A program made the position numbers and the translations under genes. Shown here piece after piece: positions 60,515 through 64,000 of a stretch of DNA of 64,000 bases; position 1 is the first letter of the stretch; the number at the start of each line of letters is the position of its first letter. The notes beneath the pieces were generated by a model, which was not told the DNA's origin, did not search any database, and was given only the letters and a program-made list of their open reading frames with translations. Source of the stretch: JANMES01 sp038329865 (GTDB taxonomy: Bacteria; Planctomycetota; Phycisphaerae; Tepidisphaerales; Tepidisphaeraceae); contig JBBQNK010000019.1 in assembly GCA_038329865.1 (NCBI GenBank), positions 18,148 to 82,147 of the forward strand. Reading direction: 5' to 3'.

Positions 60515-60967
60515 ATGGCCGACGAAATGCCCTCGCTGCACATTGATACCGACTGGAAAAAGCAGGCCCAAGAGGAGAAACGCAAGCTGGCGGTGGCGGA
60601 AGCGGCGAAAAAGGCCGAATCGACGACCGTGCCCGCAACGGCGCCTACGTCGGCGGGATCCGCTTCAGCGGGCCAGTCTGCGTCTCCGGGTCGCACCGGC
60701 CGACCGTCGCGCGAAATGCCCGCCGCCAGCGTCGCCACGCTCGTGCAGTCTTTGATGACGCAGGCGCTCTACTACCTCGGCGAGCTTGCCCAACCGGGCG
60801 TTGAGCCGACGCTCAATCTCGACGTCGCCAAGCACCAGATCGATACGCTTTCGCTGCTGGAAGACAAAACCAAGGGTAATCTCACGGCCGAAGAACAAAA
60901 GCTGCTCGACTCTGCTTTGTACGAAACGCGGATGCGGTTTGTATCGGTGGCTTCGCAGATGACGTAA
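60515..60967 (+). CDS. DUF1844 domain protein
   Basis: A 150-residue protein. The N-terminal half is a charged helix (WKKQAQEEKRKLAVAEAAKK) and a Ser/Thr/Ala/Pro-rich linker. The second half is the DUF1844 domain: SVATLVQSLMTQALYYLGEL and AKHQIDTLSLLEDKTKGNLT. The family is common in planctomycetes and proteobacteria and its function is unknown. AAAGGAG precedes the ATG by about 9 bases, and TATACT upstream may be the -10 box. It is divergent from tig. Confidence 0.88.
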   Translation: MADEMPSLHIDTDWKKQAQEEKRKLAVAEAAKKAESTTVPATAPTSAGSASAGQSASPGRTGRPSREMPAASVATLVQSLMTQALYYLGELAQPGVEPTLNLDVAKHQIDTLSLLEDKTKGNLTAEEQKLLDSALYETRMRFVSVASQMT

Positions 60968-61015
60968 TGGTCCTGCCCAAATTGGTAAAATCCCAAACCA
61001 TAAGCGGGGTCATGT

Positions 61016-61855
61016 ATGAAGAATTTGCTTCGGCGGTGGATTTATCAATCCGCCCGTAATCCAAACTTCTACCGCCGTTTCTGGCATCCGCTCACCAGGC
61101 TCACCGCATTGGCGTACCGCGAACATCGGTGGTACGGCATGCGCGGCGAGCAGAAAGCCTCCGAGGCGATCGCTCGATTATCTCCCGAGTCGAAGGTGAT
61201 GCGAGGGCCGTTCGAAGGAATGAGCTATTCGATTGGCCAAGCCGCGGGAAGCGCTTTGCTCGCGAAGATCATCGGCTCATACGAGCAGGAACTTCATCCG
61301 GTCATGCAGGAAATCATCGACGGAAAATACACGGATGTGGTCGATATCGGCTGCGCCGAAGGATATTACGCCGTCGGCCTGGCCGTTAAAAAGCCGGAGT
61401 TGAAAGTGTGGGCATTTGATACCAATGCCCCGGCCCGCGCATTATGTGAAAAACTGGCGAAGGAAAATAACGTATCGTATCGCGTGACTGTCGCCGGGCA
61501 TTGCGATGCGGCCGCGCTTCGAAAAATACCTGTACGCGGCAAGGCCGTCGTCATTTGCGATTGCGAAGGATACGAAAAAGCGCTCTTTTCATCCGAAACG
61601 TGCGCGGCGCTGGCGGGGCAAGATCTCGTGATCGAAATCCACGATTTTCTTGATCCGACGATCTCGTCAACTCTTTTTGCGAGATTGAACGTGACACACG
61701 ACGTGACACGGATTCCTTCGATTCCCGATTTTGTTCGGCCCATCGTGTATCCATCACCGGCACTCATCAACGAAACCTACGCGACGCAAGCCTCCTTGAT
61801 GGCCGAGAAGCGACCGCTCGACATGGAATGGTTCATTTGTCGCTCAAAACAATGA
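61016..61855 (+). CDS. SAM-dependent methyltransferase-like protein (FkbM-like)
   Basis: A 279-residue protein. The AdoMet motif I is VVDIGCAEGYYAVGLAV (about residues 108-124), followed by VWAFDTNAPARALCEKLAKE and the acidic motif AVVICDCEGYEKALF. The first 60 residues are basic and helical, with many aromatic residues (RRWIYQSARNPNFYRRFWHP). The catalytic partner and substrate are unknown; FkbM-type enzymes often methylate sugars. It lies 48 bp after the DUF1844 gene on the same strand and may be cotranscribed. Confidence 0.82.
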   Translation: MKNLLRRWIYQSARNPNFYRRFWHPLTRLTALAYREHRWYGMRGEQKASEAIARLSPESKVMRGPFEGMSYSIGQAAGSALLAKIIGSYEQELHPVMQEIIDGKYTDVVDIGCAEGYYAVGLAVKKPELKVWAFDTNAPARALCEKLAKENNVSYRVTVAGHCDAAALRKIPVRGKAVVICDCEGYEKALFSSETCAALAGQDLVIEIHDFLDPTISSTLFARLNVTHDVTRIPSIPDFVRPIVYPSPALINETYATQASLMAEKRPLDMEWFICRSKQ

Positions 61856-61958
61856 GCCCAGCGCGATACATTCGCGCCGTGCAAACGATAGCGGCCGATC
61901 CACCGCAGATTCCGCTGCTTTCGTGACTTTTTGCACTAACTCACCGGCCTATCATTTC

Positions 61959-61987
61959 TTGACTTCACTCCGAGCCAGCCCTATTTT
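61959..61987 (+). promoter_or_regulatory. gapA promoter
   Basis: -35 TTGACT (61959-61964), a 17-bp spacer and -10 TATTTT (61982-61987). The ATG follows at 62025 with AAGGAG in between, so this gene has a normal leader of about 30 bases. Confidence 0.75.
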
Positions 61988-62024
61988 GCTCGGCTCGATT
62001 TATTTGAAACAAGGAGTTTGAATC

Positions 62025-63101
62025 ATGGCATTAAAAGTTGGAATCAACGGCTTCGGGCGCATCGGGCGAATGGTCTTCCAGGCGCTGTGCGATCAGGGCT
62101 TGCTCGGCAAGACGATCGACGTAGTCGCAGTAGTCGACGTCTCGACCGATGCAGACTACTTCGCTTATCAGATCAAATACGATTCAGTCCACGGCCGCTT
62201 CAAGCATGAAGTGAAGACGAAGAAGTCCGACGCCAGCAAGGCCGAGGCGGACATCATCGTCGTCAACGGCCACGAGGTGAAATGCGTCGCCGCGACGCGC
62301 GAGCCGAAGGACCTGCCGTGGAAGGCGCTGGGCGTCGACTACGTCATCGAATCCACCGGACTGTTTACGGATAGCGAAAAGGCCCAGGGCCACATCACCG
62401 CCGGCGCGAAGAAAGTCATCCTCAGCGCGCCCGGCAAGGGCGACGTGAAGACGCTGGTGATCGGCGTGAATCACGAAGAGTACGACTCGGCCAAGCACAC
62501 CATCGTCAGCAACGCCAGCTGCACCACCAACTGCCTCGCGCCGCTGGTTCACGTGCTGCTGAAGGAAGGCGTCGGCATTGAGACCGGCCTGATGACCACC
62601 ATTCACGCTTACACCGCCACGCAGAAGACGGTCGACGGCCCGAGCAAGAAAGACTGGCGCGGCGGTCGCGCTGCCGCGATTAACACCATCCCGTCCAGCA
62701 CCGGCGCCGCCAAGGCCGTCGGCGAAGTGCTGCCCGCCACCAAGGGCAAGCTCACCGGCATGAGCTTCCGCGTCGCGACGGCTGACGTGTCGGTCGTCGA
62801 TCTCACCTTCCGCAGCGTGAAGGACACGAGCATCGAAGAAATCGATGCCCTGCTCAAGAAGGCCAGCGAGACGTACCTCAAAGACATTCTCGGCTACACC
62901 AACGAGGAACTGGTCAGCACGGATTTCATCCACGATCCGCGCAGCAGCATCTACGATAGCCTGGCCACAGTGCAGAACAACCTGAAGGGCGAGAAGCGTT
63001 TCTTCAAGGTGATCAGCTGGTACGACAACGAATGGGGTTACAGCAACCGCGTTGTGGACCTCATCAAGTACATGGGCAAGAAGGACGGCGTGTTGAAGTG
63101 A
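62025..63101 (+). CDS. gapA: Glyceraldehyde-3-phosphate dehydrogenase
   Basis: A 358-residue protein with NAD-binding GINGFGRIGRMVFQAL, catalytic Cys166 in SNASCTTNCLAPLVHVLL, and FKVISWYDNEWGYSNRVVDL near the C-terminus. It oxidises glyceraldehyde-3-phosphate in glycolysis. Several stretches (VVDVSTDADYFAYQIKYDSV, TGLMTTIHAYTATQKTVDGP) are longer or different from the usual bacterial form and recall the glycosomal GAPDH type (see findings). AAGGAG precedes the ATG by 8 bases. A terminator follows the stop. Confidence 0.96.
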   Translation: MALKVGINGFGRIGRMVFQALCDQGLLGKTIDVVAVVDVSTDADYFAYQIKYDSVHGRFKHEVKTKKSDASKAEADIIVVNGHEVKCVAATREPKDLPWKALGVDYVIESTGLFTDSEKAQGHITAGAKKVILSAPGKGDVKTLVIGVNHEEYDSAKHTIVSNASCTTNCLAPLVHVLLKEGVGIETGLMTTIHAYTATQKTVDGPSKKDWRGGRAAAINTIPSSTGAAKAVGEVLPATKGKLTGMSFRVATADVSVVDLTFRSVKDTSIEEIDALLKKASETYLKDILGYTNEELVSTDFIHDPRSSIYDSLATVQNNLKGEKRFFKVISWYDNEWGYSNRVVDLIKYMGKKDGVLK

Positions 63102-63129
63102 ATTTGATAGCCAGTAGTTAAGATTCGAT

Positions 63130-63164
63130 TATGGCCACTGTTTACAGTGGCCATAATTGTTTTA
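63130..63164 (+). terminator. Intrinsic terminator of gapA
   Basis: TATGGCCACTG-TTTA-CAGTGGCCATA is an 11-bp stem followed by ATTGTTTTA. It lies 28 bp after the gapA stop. Confidence 0.85.
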
Positions 63165-63304
63165 GGCGGTCATCCCGACGGAGGCGAGATGAGAAAGAAA
63201 ACTGAGACGGGTGACGTTCTCCCCAAGAACTGAGCCATCCATAGTGAGAAAAGTTTGTTAGATTTGGCCTCCATCGCCGGAGTGAATCCGGCAAGGAGTT
63301 GGCC

Positions 63305-63571
63305 ATGAAGAAGTCGAGATTTTCGGAAGAGCAGATCGCCTTTGCGTTGCGACAGGCGGAGTCCGGTACGGCGATCGAGGAGATTACTCGGAAGCTGGGC
63401 GTGTCTGAGCAGACGTTCTACCGGTGGAAGAAGAAGTTCGCCGGGATGGGCGTGTCGGAGGTTCGGAAGCTGAAGCAGTTGGAGGAGGAAAACAGGAAGT
63501 TAAAGCAACTGGTAGCCGACCTGAGCCTGGACCGTGCAATGCTGCAGGAGGTTCTGGCAAAAAAGCTCTGA
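63305..63571 (+). CDS. IS3-family transposase OrfA
   Basis: An 88-residue protein. A helix-turn-helix of the transposase_8 type is at about residues 10-50 (FSEEQIAFALRQAESGTAIE and KLGVSEQTFYRWKKKFAGMG), followed by a leucine-zipper-like coiled coil (LKQLEEENRKLKQLVADLSL). It binds the element ends. A slippery run A-AAA-AAG lies at 63559-63565, six bases before its stop, and allows -1 shifting into OrfB to make the active transposase. AAGGAG lies upstream of the ATG. Confidence 0.93.
   Translation: MKKSRFSEEQIAFALRQAESGTAIEEITRKLGVSEQTFYRWKKKFAGMGVSEVRKLKQLEEENRKLKQLVADLSLDRAMLQEVLAKKL
63559..63565 (+). other. Programmed -1 frameshift site (A AAA AAG)
   Basis: The run is in the correct frame for X-XXY-YYZ slippage: zero-frame codons GCA AAA AAG become AAA AAA before the GCT of the OrfB frame. 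This gives a joined OrfAB product reading LAKKALKPALRRGL. It matches the mechanism known for IS3-family elements such as IS911. Confidence 0.85.
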
Positions 63572-64000
63572 AGCCCGCGTTGCGGCGTGGGCTGGTGAAG
63601 GAGCTGAAAGTGACGTGGTCGGTGAGCGAGCGGCGTGCTTGCCGGGTGTTGGCGTTCTGTCGGGCAAGCCACCGGTACTGCCATCGCCGGGACCGCCAGG
63701 AGTTTTTACGGATGCGAATCAAGGAGATCGCGGCGACGCGGGTGAGGTATGGGTATCTTCGGATCCACGTTCTGCTTTTAAGGGAGGGTTGGCGCATCAA
63801 CCGGAAGCGAGTGTATCGACTTTACACGGAGGAAAGCCTGCAAATGAGACGTCGCGTGCCTCGTCGTCATGTGAGCAGCCGGCGTCGGGTGGAACGGCCC
63901 CTGGCGACCCGGGCCAATGAGATCTGGAGTATGGACTTCATGTCCGACGGGCTGGGTGACGGGCGAAAGATCCGGGTGTTGACGATAGTGGATAACTTTA
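63565..64000 (+). CDS. IS3-family transposase OrfB (partial, 3' end outside window)
   Basis: Open in the -1 frame of OrfA from the slippery site to the window end, about 145 codons. It reads ALKPALRRGLVKELKVTWSV, then RVRYGYLRIHVLLLREGWRI, NRKRVYRLYTEESLQMRRRV and NEIWSMDFMSDGLGDGRKIR with LTIVDNF at the edge. The first Asp of the DDE triad is in WSMDFM. The integrase core is therefore cut by the window. It is made as a fusion with OrfA by frameshifting. No stop codon interrupts it in the visible part, so it may be intact. Confidence 0.92.

Larger units (their letters stand above)
63212..64000 (+). mobile_element. IS3-family insertion sequence (partial, runs off the window)
   Basis: An OrfA/OrfB pair in overlapping frames with a -1 slippery site is diagnostic of IS3-family elements. 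The left boundary is put near 63212 (TGACGTTCTCCCC), because coding begins soon after and the terminator of gapA ends before it. The exact terminal repeat cannot be confirmed without the right end, which is outside the window. The first catalytic Asp of OrfB is inside the window. Confidence 0.75.

Overview
The window is about 60% G+C, densely coded on both strands, and bacterial. No rRNA, tRNA or CRISPR array was seen. The gene set (SUF iron-sulfur assembly, Rex, ClpC, trigger factor, IspG, long secreted proteins of unknown function) and the many palindromic intergenic elements fit a planctomycete, perhaps a Phycisphaerae relative. That placement is an overall impression and was not tested by any search. 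The sequence looks chromosomal and mostly housekeeping. The only clear mobile element is an IS3-family insertion sequence that runs off the right edge.

Layout: 1-5 kb holds a frameshifted FAD/Rieske oxidoreductase, a tautomerase, a CxxC AhpD-like protein divergent from a TetR regulator, a very small flagellar-rod-like protein and the redox repressor Rex. 6.2-16.9 kb is one long oligopeptide ABC transporter locus with two substrate-binding proteins, two permease pairs and one pair of ATPases. 17-33 kb is mixed: a phosphoesterase, YchF, a membrane-anchored sigma-like protein, ClpC, a 2x[4Fe-4S] ferredoxin, a DedA protein, ArgC, several unknown proteins and IspG. 33-44 kb carries secreted proteins, an MBL-fold hydrolase, a Gfo/Idh/MocA oxidoreductase, an ArgD-type aminotransferase, TrpF, a rhomboid-TPR protein, a MoxR/ChlI-like ATPase and a zinc-finger-less DnaJ. 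44.8-55 kb is the SUF locus: an Rrf2 regulator, an A-type carrier, SufB, SufC, SufD, then two glycosyltransferase genes on the opposite strand, then a SufS-SufE fusion and SufT. 55-63 kb holds an MFS transporter, HisS, trigger factor, a DUF1844 protein, a methyltransferase-like protein and GAPDH.

The most striking feature lies between the genes. Many intergenic spaces contain a long inverted repeat. Several families that are unrelated in sequence share one design: an array of three to five imperfect 7-bp units, a short spacer, then the same array inverted. Other families recur as copies of 118-120 bp or about 180 bp with terminal inverted repeats. One copy sits in frame inside hisS and adds about 40 residues. 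Another copy appears to have displaced the start of a permease gene and to supply its ribosome binding site.

Regulation visible in the sequence: the Rrf2/SUF promoter has consensus-like -35 and -10 boxes 17 bp apart, and a perfect 7+7 bp inverted repeat fills that spacer. Its expected transcription start is only a few bases from the start codon. The same geometry upstream of sufS suggests that leaderless mRNAs are used here.
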